Part shown: positions 44,101 through 56,100 of the stretch, one piece after another
How positions within the stretch are numbered: position 1 is the first letter of the stretch
How the letters are laid out: every line of letters begins with the position of its first letter
From: Salvator merianae
Taxonomy: Eukaryota; Chordata; Lepidosauria; Squamata; Teiidae
NCBI GenBank assembly: GCA_003586115.2
Contig: QVOM02000119.1
Span: 47,517,428-47,581,427, forward strand
Length of the DNA stretch: 64,000 nucleotides
Direction of reading: 5' to 3'
Notes under the pieces: generated by a model
Seen by the model: the letters and a program-made list of their open reading frames with translations, nothing else
What the model was told of the DNA's origin: nothing
The model's database searches: none
Translations under genes and position numbers: made by a program

Positions 44101-47100
44101 ACACATAACTTGGTAATGAATTATAACTGCATGCAATTTACTCCTTTTCAAAACATAAACATATAATTTACCTGAGAGGATCTGCTGCATAAGTGTTGTC
44201 CTTTCCATTATAGCACTAGAAACACTGTAAGGTATGCTACCTTGTATATTCATGCCACCACCTTTAATAAAATTAGCTTGTTAATTGGAGATCACATACT
44301 ATTTGGACATTCTATCATGCACTTTAAATATGACATCATTTTCAATCTTCTTTCGTATGTTGGTATCTTAAGCTGCATCCGAAAGGGGCAATTTCCAGGC
44401 TGCAGCACAGAGCAGTTCCCCAGGAACAGGGGCATGCGGTCCAACCATGCATTGCTCTAGAGCCCTGAAGGAGTTCTGCTGTGGTGAAATGCCACATGCA
44501 GTAGCCCAAATCATGCCTGAAATTACTGCTGTGGACCAGATGTGTGGGCAAAACTCTGTAGCATTTTCAGTCCCCAGCAGCAGTTCCAAGCACACTTTGA
44601 GTTTCCGGCTGTTATCTGCATTCAAGCTGCGTTCAAGAGTCAACTCACACAATGAGGCTAGTGTCAGAGTTGTTCAAAGCAGCTTACATGTAGGCCACCA
44701 TTGCCATGGTTCCAAAGGTAAATGGGGATGGTGACATTTGTCTCCCGAGCCCCCCAGATGCCCAGAATACTGCCAAAAATTGCTGCCTGGACAATACTTT
44801 AATAAAGCTTTCTCCTGTAACATCTTCATACTATGAAAGCTTTCCTGAAAGGCTTATTTTTCTGATGAGAGGATTTGTGGAGGGCTGTATAACTATCTCT
44901 AAACACTACCTATGGATGGACTGTGAGTGAGATGCGCATCACTGTGTTTGTATGCTACATAAGTATCTGATTAGCCATAGTAAAAACAATGGTTGCTGGA
45001 CTGAAAAAGCTCCTAGATCAGAAATATTAGGAAAGTGTTTTATGCCTTGCTGTGGGTTCAGCTCACTTCACCATACCATGCAAGGAAAGGACTGCTCATG
45101 AGGTAAAATTCTGTTGTTTTTTGTACTAGCATTCTCACATCTGTGCACAGAAGTGTAACAAGAAGTAGCCCACAGATAAAAAACCCAAAGGCTGTAAGAG
45201 GGGGACAAACCTCCCACTGGAACCCCCACTTTGATCTCCCTAAACTACATTTTGACCTGCTAGAGATCAAAATGCCATCTGAGATCATTTGAGCTTTTCC
45301 TGTGTCTACTATCCTCCCAGATGTGATCCACAAGCCACCACTGACATAACACTTCTTTTTTTGCTCATAGCCAAGGTACAAGGAAAAGCAGAGTTCAGTT
45401 CACATTTAAGGCAGTTTAAAACTTTTTTTAAAAAAATACCTTCAGTGCTTAGATATTTACTGTCCAAAAGTCTAATTCTTTGTAAAATTAGAATAAAAGG
45501 CTTTTGGTAAATTAGATATTTATAATCAGACCATACTCTGTGCCTAGTTTTTATACAATAAGAAAAGTGTCCTGCTTCAGCTGCATCACATAATGGTTTT
45601 TATCAAATTACCTTCAATGAGATCCACGCCTGCAAAAAAGAGTTCTGAAACAACGTCACGAACTTCAGCTTCATCAGGAATGGGAGGACTAGGGATCAAT
45701 GTCCGCCTACTTCTATCAAACAGAGCTTCTATTATGGCAAAAAAATACGCTGAATTGCAATCAAATATCTCCATCAACAACCGTTCTGTCATTGTACGAG
45801 GCCAAGGCAGCTAAATGAAGAATGAAGAAAAAAAGAATGACAAGACTTGCATATATTCCACATAAAATGTCATCAAAAGTAACTCCCACTTAGACTTATC
45901 AGAATTTACACAATAATTTAAGTTACTTTGTCCAGTGAAACTGATAAAAGTTTCAATATTAAGATTCAACCCATATTACTTAACTGCATAATACGTTTTT
46001 AAAAAGCAAATATTTATGAAGAATTTCCGAGGAACAGTCATTCTTATGGGGAATGAGCATACTAGAGATCATAGAAAACATGTGAATGATTTACAGTTGT
46101 ATTCCTTAGATTTCCCCCAAAATGGCATGTAAATTGAATCCACACAAATTGAGACACTGCGTACAATATAAAAACTGAATTTAGGGAAACCTACTACTGA
46201 CAAATTGGGCTGAAGAGGGAGTGTAGCTATGGATGAAATATCTGTTGCTGACCTTGCTCTCCAACTGGGCATTTGAGGTTAACAGGAAGGGCAGAGGAGG
46301 AAGATTTCCAGGGAGCAGTTGCTACAGCAGCAATCATTGCTTTAAGAAAGCATGGGAACCACGTCAGTTGCAACGATGGTGACTTTCTGTGATATAAGAT
46401 TTCCACTGCTGCAAATCTGATCTACGGGAACATTACTGCCTGTCTCAGCAAATTCTAAGACTGTTATTCTAGGTAGTCATAGATAGATAGATAGTATAGA
46501 GTCAATTATGTTAGAAGTGGACTTTGATAGAAGAAGAAGAACTTAGTTTTTTATACCCTGCTTTTTTTGGCCGAAGCTGACTCAAAGCGGCTTACGAGGT
46601 TACGTTTCGCCCAAAGGCTTACATCTATCTATCTTCCGCATCACACAATGTGATGCTCCCTATTTATCTACTTGCAATTACTTGCTTTCGAACAGCTAGG
46701 TTGGCTGGAGCTAGAGGTCAGTAGAGGGCGCTCATCCCCTCTACACAGCAAATAGGGGCCTTGAACTCCGATCCTCCTATTGAAAGATCAGTGCCTTACC
46801 CTTCTGTGCCACCATGCCTCATTGATAGGGGGAATGATTTTGACTGAAGGGGAAAGGGGTGGGTACTGGGAGTTAATGGGTATATGATAGTATCTTTTGA
46901 TAATGTATTAAGCATTTTCTAAAATGAAAAATTGCATTTATGGCCTCTGCAAAGACTGAGTGATAGTGCTGCTGAAGCAGAAGGCAATCTGAGGAATGGA
47001 TGACTGATCAAAGCAAGAACTTGCAGATGATATCTCACCCAACACCTGTTTTTTCACTCTTCTGGGACAGTTTATCAGAGGGGGGAAAACAGGCCAGAAG

Positions 47101-50100
47101 TGAGATACCTTGTGTCGAGTACTCGCTCTGATCCAGTTGCATCACCTGATACCCTGAACACTCACATGGAGGCACAGGTTCTGCACAAGGTTATTCCAGC
47201 CACAGCTACAACCCCTTATCTATGCAAGAGCCTAGGGGATCTGGAGCCCAAACAGATTACAGTGAAACTGCAGCCCATGCATATCAATAAGAGTCACAAT
47301 TTCTTCAAATGCGCAAATCCACACTGCTGGAATTCACTTAAATTTAAGTATAATTGTAATTTGACTACTAAATAGACATCAGAAAACCATTAAGAGCTAT
47401 GTAATGACTCTAAAGAGGAGTCAAGGTTCTAACATGGGGAACGAAAGTGAAAACAGGATGAACGAGAAAAACAACATTGCAAAACACGGAGCTCTGATAC
47501 TAATTTAATCAGCAAGGAATCACTTGCCACTGGAACACCCTCTGAGCCAGATTCCCCTAAAGAGCCAGTCTTCCTTAACCAGAACCTCATGTTACCCTGC
47601 TGGTGGACGCACCCCAGCCATTCAAAAGAACATAAGCTATCAACGCTTCAGGAAGGGAGGAGCCTGAGAAAAGTAGTCCAGCCAAGAGATTAAGGCTGCC
47701 ACCCTGATAACATTTTCCTGAGTAAGCATCACTGAAGAAAATGATGAGGACATAAATTTGTATGTCCCTCCCATTTTTCCCAAAGGTTTTTATTACTTGA
47801 ACCAAAAGACTTCAGTATCTATTTTTCAGCTTCCTGATGAGCAGAGAGAGGAAGGGAACAATACTTTATCTCTTCCAGGCAGGACTGGGAAAAGGTACAA
47901 AGTCCCCAATTCATAAAGTCACAACAAACCATACCCTGTACATTTTCCCAATCAGTGACATACAAAATGTAAAAGTATTAAACTTGTGGATTTGAAGGGG
48001 CTGTTTAGTTTGAAACAATCCATTTCCTAGACTCCTGGGCAAGACTAAAAAATGCCTGTAACTTACATGTTGGGCTTCTTTCAGATTAATTCTCACTCTT
48101 GGTCGGAAAACTCCCTTCGGTCTTCTTCGGGGTTCAAATACTGATCTTTTGAAGATCATGGCTGCCATCTGATTGAAAAAAAACTGCATAAATTATGTGG
48201 CTTTTTCTAACTATTTAAATACAACAATGCCTATAAAATGTTTATACCTTCACAGCTGCTTCCTTGAATTTTTTCTTAGTTTCTGTGCTTAGAGATAGTG
48301 AACTCATCATTTCCATTTGTTTGAGTTCATCAATTTTAACCAAACCCCGTCGTGCAAAAACCTACAATACAAGTATAAAGAATACATAGTATATATATGT
48401 AAAGCTTAAGTATGCTGATATTGTCTTCTTCTTACCATTATTACAAATAGGGAGAATGAAAAAATGTCCATGCAAGACTATCTCTACAAGCTCCAACTAG
48501 GAAGCCAGCTCACAGCTCCTCCACTCAGATTCAAAAGTCCATTATAGAATCGCCATATAAGCAGGAAAAGGACACAAGCTAGAAAAGGTTTCATGGTTCA
48601 AGTATACCCAACCACAGCAACACCTGGATCCAGACACCCAATCTATCAACTGTGATGAAGGGAGGTACAAATGCAAGTTCCTCCACCATGCCATGTTCAT
48701 TGTTATGCTTTGAAAAAATAAAACATGCTGCTGTAGATCACTACTTCTCTATGAAGTAGCTTTGATTCACAGCAGCATGGGTATTTCAAAAACAAGCACA
48801 CCAAAAAATGTGGGGAGAGGGCAGGGCCTCTATTTATGGCCCTCTTCTCCAGCCATCACTATATGATTACACCCCCAAAATTCTGGATTCAGATTGCTAA
48901 GCTAAGTAAGTAGAGCCAAGCTTGAAGTCACACTGAAAAGAACACTGGGTGCAAAATAGACAGGAAACTAGTACAGAGCAGGCTTGAACTATACAAGCTA
49001 CAGACATGATACAAAAAAAGAAAAATGATCAAAATCAACAATGTATTATAATGCAATAGCAAAAAGCACCTATAAATAGATGTAATCACACATGGAGAAA
49101 TAATCTGCAATCAATTCTAACAAAATCCTCCATTCACAATATTGGAAAGGAAATTGGTAGAAATAAAACTGGAATGCCAAAGGCAATAAGTATATTTTCT
49201 CTGAAGATGAGCCATTGAGGCAATGACATTGTTGATCTCCAGCAATCCAGATTTAGGATTCCAGTTTATATGCTCAAGAATAATTTTATATTTATTTTTT
49301 ATAAAACAATATTTCTGTCCAGCATAAGACATACAAAGTGCAAACCAAATTAAGATCCCTTTATGTAGCAAGCACTCGCTCAAAGCATCCTATTTTTACT
49401 TAAATCCAAAATATATTTTAATAAAATATAATATATGGATTAAAATATAGATAATAGCACATTACTACCTCGCCATGAACACCAGAATCACAGTCATAGT
49501 AACACTGGCAAACAGCAGCATACAGAGTAGCTCTCCATGTCAAATAGTGGACAGCTAGGAGTGGAACTGATGATTCCATACATACACAGGCCCACAGTAA
49601 GTATTCAAGTACCTATTAAGAAAGACCAATTATGGTTAATTATAGATGTTTTATAATTAATTAATATAATTAGCAACAAATTTTAACTGGCCTTGGGGAC
49701 TATCAAGGTCATGCTGTCCCTCAAGGCATTGTGCCTTGGCTCTGTCCTTTTGAAGTAACTCAGATGAACATGAGATCAAGAAGAATTTTCCAGCCACAGA
49801 GCATAAAGCTCAAAACTAAGAAAAACAGGGGCAATTTCATGCAATGCCAAAACAAGACCCCAGCTCCATCACCAGTCACAGCTGTGAACTCCTGTGAGGA
49901 ATAAAGGTTTTGTCTGTGTTTATGTGACACATGGATATAGAAGCTTATAACCACAACTGTCAGGCAGACAGAAGAAAGTCATGCATGTCCTCTTCCATCT
50001 TTATCTAGGTATCTCTGACTTTTCTAGTCTGAAGCCAAAAGAGAAAGAATTATTTCTTTTAACTCTGTAGGAATGGTTCTCAAATTTTAAGTCTAACTTT

Positions 50101-53100
50101 CGTGCTGGGGGATTGGTGCTGAGGGAATTATCAATGTAGTTATACATAATGATACAATGTAGAAGACTATAGAAGGCTACTAAATGCTTTCCCTATGCTT
50201 ATTCACAAGCAAACAGAAATAACAGTAGTCATAAGAGGGAAGGGAATGTGATAGCGTCATCAAAATATCCTCAGTATTACCCTCTCATGCATCTTGACAA
50301 CAGTTCCCTCAAAAAGCTTGTAAATTACCACTTGCAGGTGGTAAAAAAAAATTCTAAGTGAAAAGGGAATAAAAATAACAACCCGAATCCATACATTGCC
50401 CCTCCAAATCTGAGTCAAGTAAGGAATGTTGTGCTGTTAAAGTGATGCAGTAGCCTGAAAAAAGAAAAGGAAAAGGAAAGGAAAAAGTCGGCTTTAGCTG
50501 AGTTATTTGGCTGACACAACCTTAGCTGGAGTCACAACTCTGGGCCACAGTACAAGAGGAGCAAGAATCAGCAGATCATTTTATACTGCAATCCGGTCCT
50601 CTCCGGCCACACAGAATGCCCCCCAACCTCTACACTTGGGGATCTCCTGCCAGAAGTTAAGAGGGAGAAGGATGGCTGCTAGCAGGGACACAAAGGAAAG
50701 CACCCTGAAAAAGGCCAAGGAGAAAAAAATCAGGATTGCTTTATTTATTTATTTCAGCATTTATATCTCACCCATCACCCAAAGGTCCCAGGGCGGGTCA
50801 CAACATCAATAAAATGATAAAACGATAAAACCAATATACTAAAATCATAATTAAAATATAACCCACCCACTCAACAGGGCAACATTAGAGGGAGTTAAAC
50901 ATCAAAGGTGTGGATGAAGAGATATGCTTTCACCAGGTCCCAAAAAAGAGAAAAGGTTCCATGCCTGGAGTACCTATATCCCACTTGCTCCCCAGGTCTT
51001 TAACATGTTTGGAACGAATTAGCTGCTTTTATGAGCAGGTAGGCTAGCTTAAAAATGTAAAAAGATAATTTATTTGCAAGATATGCTCAATCACACCAGC
51101 CCTATCTATCATTCTTACTTTTTCTGCAGTGTATACACATCAGGGCATACAAACAAACGCAAAGGATTCGTTGTCCAAAAAAGCCACAGGATGGCACTAT
51201 AGTTCTGCTTAGCGACAAAAAGCTCATAAGCTCCACATCAAGTTTGACTACTTGGCTCAGAACCATATTTCATCTCTTTGTGGAAATTTTTATACCTTGC
51301 CTTCCCATCTCATTTCTAAAACATTTCAGACAACTAATAATACAAAAACTGTTAAAACATATAATATTAAGTACAGAAAGCATAGCAAATAAAACTTTAA
51401 AAATACACTTCACATAGTACTGAATACTGTATATAAACCACTCTTGTTTTCTTTTCTGTTACATAGCGATCTTGATTGAACCAGGATCCTTGGCCCTTTC
51501 TGCACTGGGCCTTATTCTGGATTATACCCTGCAATAGGGACCTACCATCCACATGCTAGTGTAAACTACAGCAGGTTCCAGCATGTGGACATCAGGTCCC
51601 TATTCTGGGATATAATCCAGAATAAGGCCCAGTGCAGAAACGGCCCTTGTCTTTTATTTTCCCAGGATCTCCTAGAATTGAACATTTTTAAAGTGTGTCT
51701 TTGCCAGTGCAATTCTTGTGAAGGGCAGGCATGGAGGTCACACTTACCACCACTATGTGTCTATATAGCAGCAGCAAGAACACTTCAGGGCACTGGAGTT
51801 CCCCAGAGTGGTTTATCCCACCCTGAGAAAGGGCTCTGGGGAGGGTGCTTGCTTGCTTCTCTGAATGCTCTACAGCAGTGGGCACTTCTGACATCTGAAC
51901 ACTGTGCCCGTTAGGCTTCTTTCGGTCACCTGTAGCTATCGGCATGGACACTTCCTTAGTGACAGGGGACTTTAACACAAGCTTACATAATACTTAAGTG
52001 GCACAATACCATTCATGGTTTTTTAATGTAATCCAGTCCAGAGATTTCTGGACATTTAACATATACTGCATACTAACAGTATGCACTTTCTTTTAAAAAA
52101 TCAAGTTTATAAAATAGCTAATTTCACAAGGATATGTTAAGAGTTATTGAGAATCAAATTCCTATCAAAAAAGTTATATAGGGACTGACAGATCCTAACA
52201 GTTTGCCACATTCAGTGACATCATGCCATGTGGGCAAAGGACCTTTTCTGGGATAGTACCCATCCTCTGATATTCATAGGGTGCCTACACTCCTGGTCTA
52301 TAGGTGCCAGTTGAAGACCTACCTTTTTACTTAGGCCATTCCAGAGTGAATGTTTGTTTCTCTCATTCTTGATTTTAATTATGTTTCATTTAACTATTAT
52401 GATTTTAGCTGTTTTTATTCTTTGTACACTGCTTCAAGATTACATTTAATTGGGAAACAGTATATAAATATTTTAAATAAATAAATAAAATACATTGTGA
52501 ACGAATGCCCAGTATGAAGTAGTCCTTCTAGGGAGGCTACACACAAAATACCAGAACGGTCGTTATAATTTAGCTGTTATTACAAATTATCTCATATAAT
52601 ATTTCATTTTTAGCAAACAATTTCTAAAGAAATCATAAGGACAATGCAAACAAAACATACAGTGAAGTAATAATGCAAAAGAAAATGTATTTTGAAGGAT
52701 AATAAGAAAAAAGGAAAGGAGACTCATCTTTCCCTACCTTGGCAGAATGACCTACAGTCATCAAATGTCTACATATGGTATACATATGAATTGTACCTAT
52801 AAGACAAATAAATTTCTCATTAACAATGAGCTTGAGTATTTTGTGTGTGATATGCAAAACACACACATGCATAATACATTGGGGCATAGGAACACACTGG
52901 GATATATTCTAAGTTCCATTTACCTTAGGTTTTTTAAAAATTAAGTCGTATGAATATGAATGAGGCAACTCTGTATCCCAGCCAAGTGAAAATGCAGGTA
53001 TATATTTTTGTATGCAGTTTAAAAATATAATTATATAATATAATTTTACAGTTTGAGGACACCAGGAACAAATTCTTGCAGAAATCAGGCTAATAGCACA

Positions 53101-56100
53101 TATTATTTGGCAGCAAAGATTAAAAATAAATGGGATACAAAGTACTTTCACTGTCCAGAAACCACAAATTGCACAGTTTTGCACTCTTACTGGAAATCTT
53201 AAAACTTAAAATATTTTTATATGAAAACTACAGCATATGATCAGTATATTTTATAATTTCATCTTAATACACTTTTTATTGTAAAGTTCTATTATTATTA
53301 TTATTATTATTATCAGTCCATGTTAAAAGTATCACCACACTACTGTACAAATGTGAAACAAAATGAAGCTCAACACAAAAAATAAATACAAAATATTGAA
53401 AGTGAAGTTCTTTATGAATTTCAAATTATCTAACTGTTAAGACTCTAAAAATCAAAAGCCTTGTTGATCTTCAAATCCTCCCAGCTATTTTCTTAAGACC
53501 AATTATGTTTAAACTGTCTTTAAAACTATATTAGAAACTAAAACAAGTGACATACCATTATAGACAAGCCAGCACAAATGTTCATAAGGTAGAGTTACTT
53601 GCATGATGAGTTGCAGTGTAGCTAGGAGTTCATAACATGTCTTCACTGATTCTTGATTCATCAGATCTATATCATTATTGCATACTATTTTGTAAATGCA
53701 AGTATGCCTTGCTTGCAGAACATGGAACTAAAATGAATAATAATTAAAGAGTGTTTTTTTCTAATCACAATATAGTCCTCAGTTCTTCACTTCTATGCCA
53801 TATTATCCATCCCAGAAGGATATTCAGTTCATTCATCCCCTTGTTTCTTCCCATAGCCATTACTGTTTCCTTTGTCCCTCTTTCTTCACCATCTTTCCCC
53901 TCCCATTCTTCTTTTCATCAGACCCTACCTTTGGGTCCTGCTAAATACTTGCCTAAATATAATTCAGCACTGAATTCCATAATTTTATCATTTTATCAAC
54001 CAATTCCTAATTTAAGCAAGAGCAGAAATAAACCATAATTAGAACTTCATTTTCAATCTTGAAAGTAATAGACACATTCATACCCTTCTTTTCTCAATCA
54101 CTCAGTTCCAATTGGACAATATGTATAGTATTAGAGTATCACAAGGTATTTGTAGAATGGCCAGTACTTTGCATAAAAAATGTGCTAGTATATGGGACGT
54201 GCTCATGCCATGGTGGATATCACATGTCAAAAAATTGAGTAAGTGTGAACAAGATCAATGTTCTTCTACACCTAAATCAAGACTAACCTCCCTCTGGGAT
54301 GAATCAAGCATTATCACTATATATTTATATATTTGATAAAGACACTTTCATTCAGGCATTTGGTTGAAGATGCAGTCTATCTGCTCCTTTCTTGCAATGT
54401 ATTGCAATATCCAATTTTATTTTTTTTAAATTCTGATTTTATATGTTTTAACTGCTTGTAACCCACCCCAAGACCTTAGGATACAAGGTGGCATAAAGAT
54501 ACAATAAAATAAATAACCAAATAAATTCAGCTGCCAGAAATTTATACCCTATGAGGGATTTATATTTCTTTCCTCTAAATAGGTCTTCTACTGTAATAGA
54601 TTATAAAGAACTCAGAAAACTAGAAAACATTGTTGTTTTAATATAACAACTCTTAATACACAGTTTTCCATATAAGATCTGATGAAGTGGAAATGTGCAG
54701 ATGAATGTGGAAAATGCCAAATGCCTTATCTAATACATGTGAAATGTCAAATGCTTTTGGTATGCCAAAGAGATTTCATCTCTGTACTCAAAAACAATCA
54801 TGCACAAATTAAACCTCATTTGAGACTGTTTCTAATATCAGTACAAACAACATGTAATTTCCTGTAGTTTCTAGTTACCACAATTATACAAAAGATTTTG
54901 TACTGAAATCAAACAACATGCTGGAGCTTTTGGATTCCTTTTTATGATAGAAGAAAGCTTGAAGTCAAATATCTCATTCCTGCATAACAAACAGCTGGCC
55001 TCTAGTTACCAAGCCTCACAGTAAAACCCTGCTATTTAAGCAGAAAGAATAATAGACTAGGAAACCTGAATCTATTCACCAGTGGCAATTTTTTTCATGT
55101 TTATTAAGTGAAACCAGAAAATTCTTAGGGACCTTAAACTAGTTTGTGGAGAAGGAGAAGGAGAAGGAGAAGGAGAAGGAGAATTCATAACGAATAGGTG
55201 TATTCATTAACACAGTAACTAATTCAAGAATTCTGCCCCAGTCAAGAATTCTGTCCCAAAGTTAAATTTGACTGCATAGCAGCAAGTCTGTTATCATGGA
55301 ACAGCTCTTTGTGTAGTATTTTTATTAACATATTACATTTATATTCTGTATCTCTAGTCCATGGACTCACAGGGAAGAATGAAACAACTTAATTAAAATA
55401 TAAACAAAAAATAAGTTAGTAACACACCAACAACATTACAGAGCAAAAATAGAACAGGTTATTCAGTAGCAAATCATAACTTTAAAAAAATGCATATATG
55501 TAAACATATAGTCTTACTCTTTATAGGCAAACTGGCCTAATCTAAAGATTGGAGGGGGCTTTCCCACATACAGGCACACAAGTTAATGCAGTCTCAGGCA
55601 ATATAATTCAGATCATGATACACATCTCTGCATTTTTAATTTCTCTTCCACAATACAGAGTTTAATTTCCATCAGAATCAAAGACATTATACTTCTGAAT
55701 AGCAGTTACTGGAGAACAGGAAGAAAGAACTAGTGGCGGCAATTTCAGTGGAACCAGAAGGGTGCTGAAGGAGCTAGGAAGCATGTTTTGGTTTTTGAGT
55801 TTCTATATCTCCCATATACCCTTTCAGGATGGGTTACGGTACAAACATTAAAAATCAAGTTAAAAAGAAACCATTAAAAACAATAACAATGTAAAAACAA
55901 CAGGGCCTGAAAGGAAAAGCAAAAACTGTTCCATTGACTGAAGGCCAGGGTAAGAGGTGTTGCTTGTCCAAAATGCACACTTTGGTTCTGCCGAATGTTT
56001 TTATAGATTATTATTTATAAATATTTTTTAATCTCATCTTGGGAGAGTCTCAGGCCAGCCAACAAACTTTATTAAAAAAGAGAATAAAAGCAAGCATAAT

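Larger units (their letters stand above)
42194..44171 (-). other. Intron w8-w9
   Basis: 2 kb. Contains an interspersed repeat (43788-43990) and a SINE (44020-44106). The block 43203-43520 begins 'gggccattcacattgcaac', like the inverted-repeat elements elsewhere, but no partner end was found. Confidence 0.55.
45811..48066 (-). other. Intron w6-w7
   Basis: 2.2 kb. Holds a (GATA)4-type tract at 46481-46496 and a SINE with target duplications (46531-46821). 47080-47850 is unassigned unique-looking sequence. Confidence 0.6.
49613..52737 (-). other. Intron w3-w4, 3.1 kb
   Basis: Holds a purine-rich (A4-5G)n tract at 50461-50485, LINE tails (50738-50990 and 52215-52496) and a MITE (51492-51645). 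51280-51400 ('tttttataccttgccttccc') resembles another minus-oriented LINE tail. 51650-51970 is GC-richer and unassigned. Confidence 0.6.
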
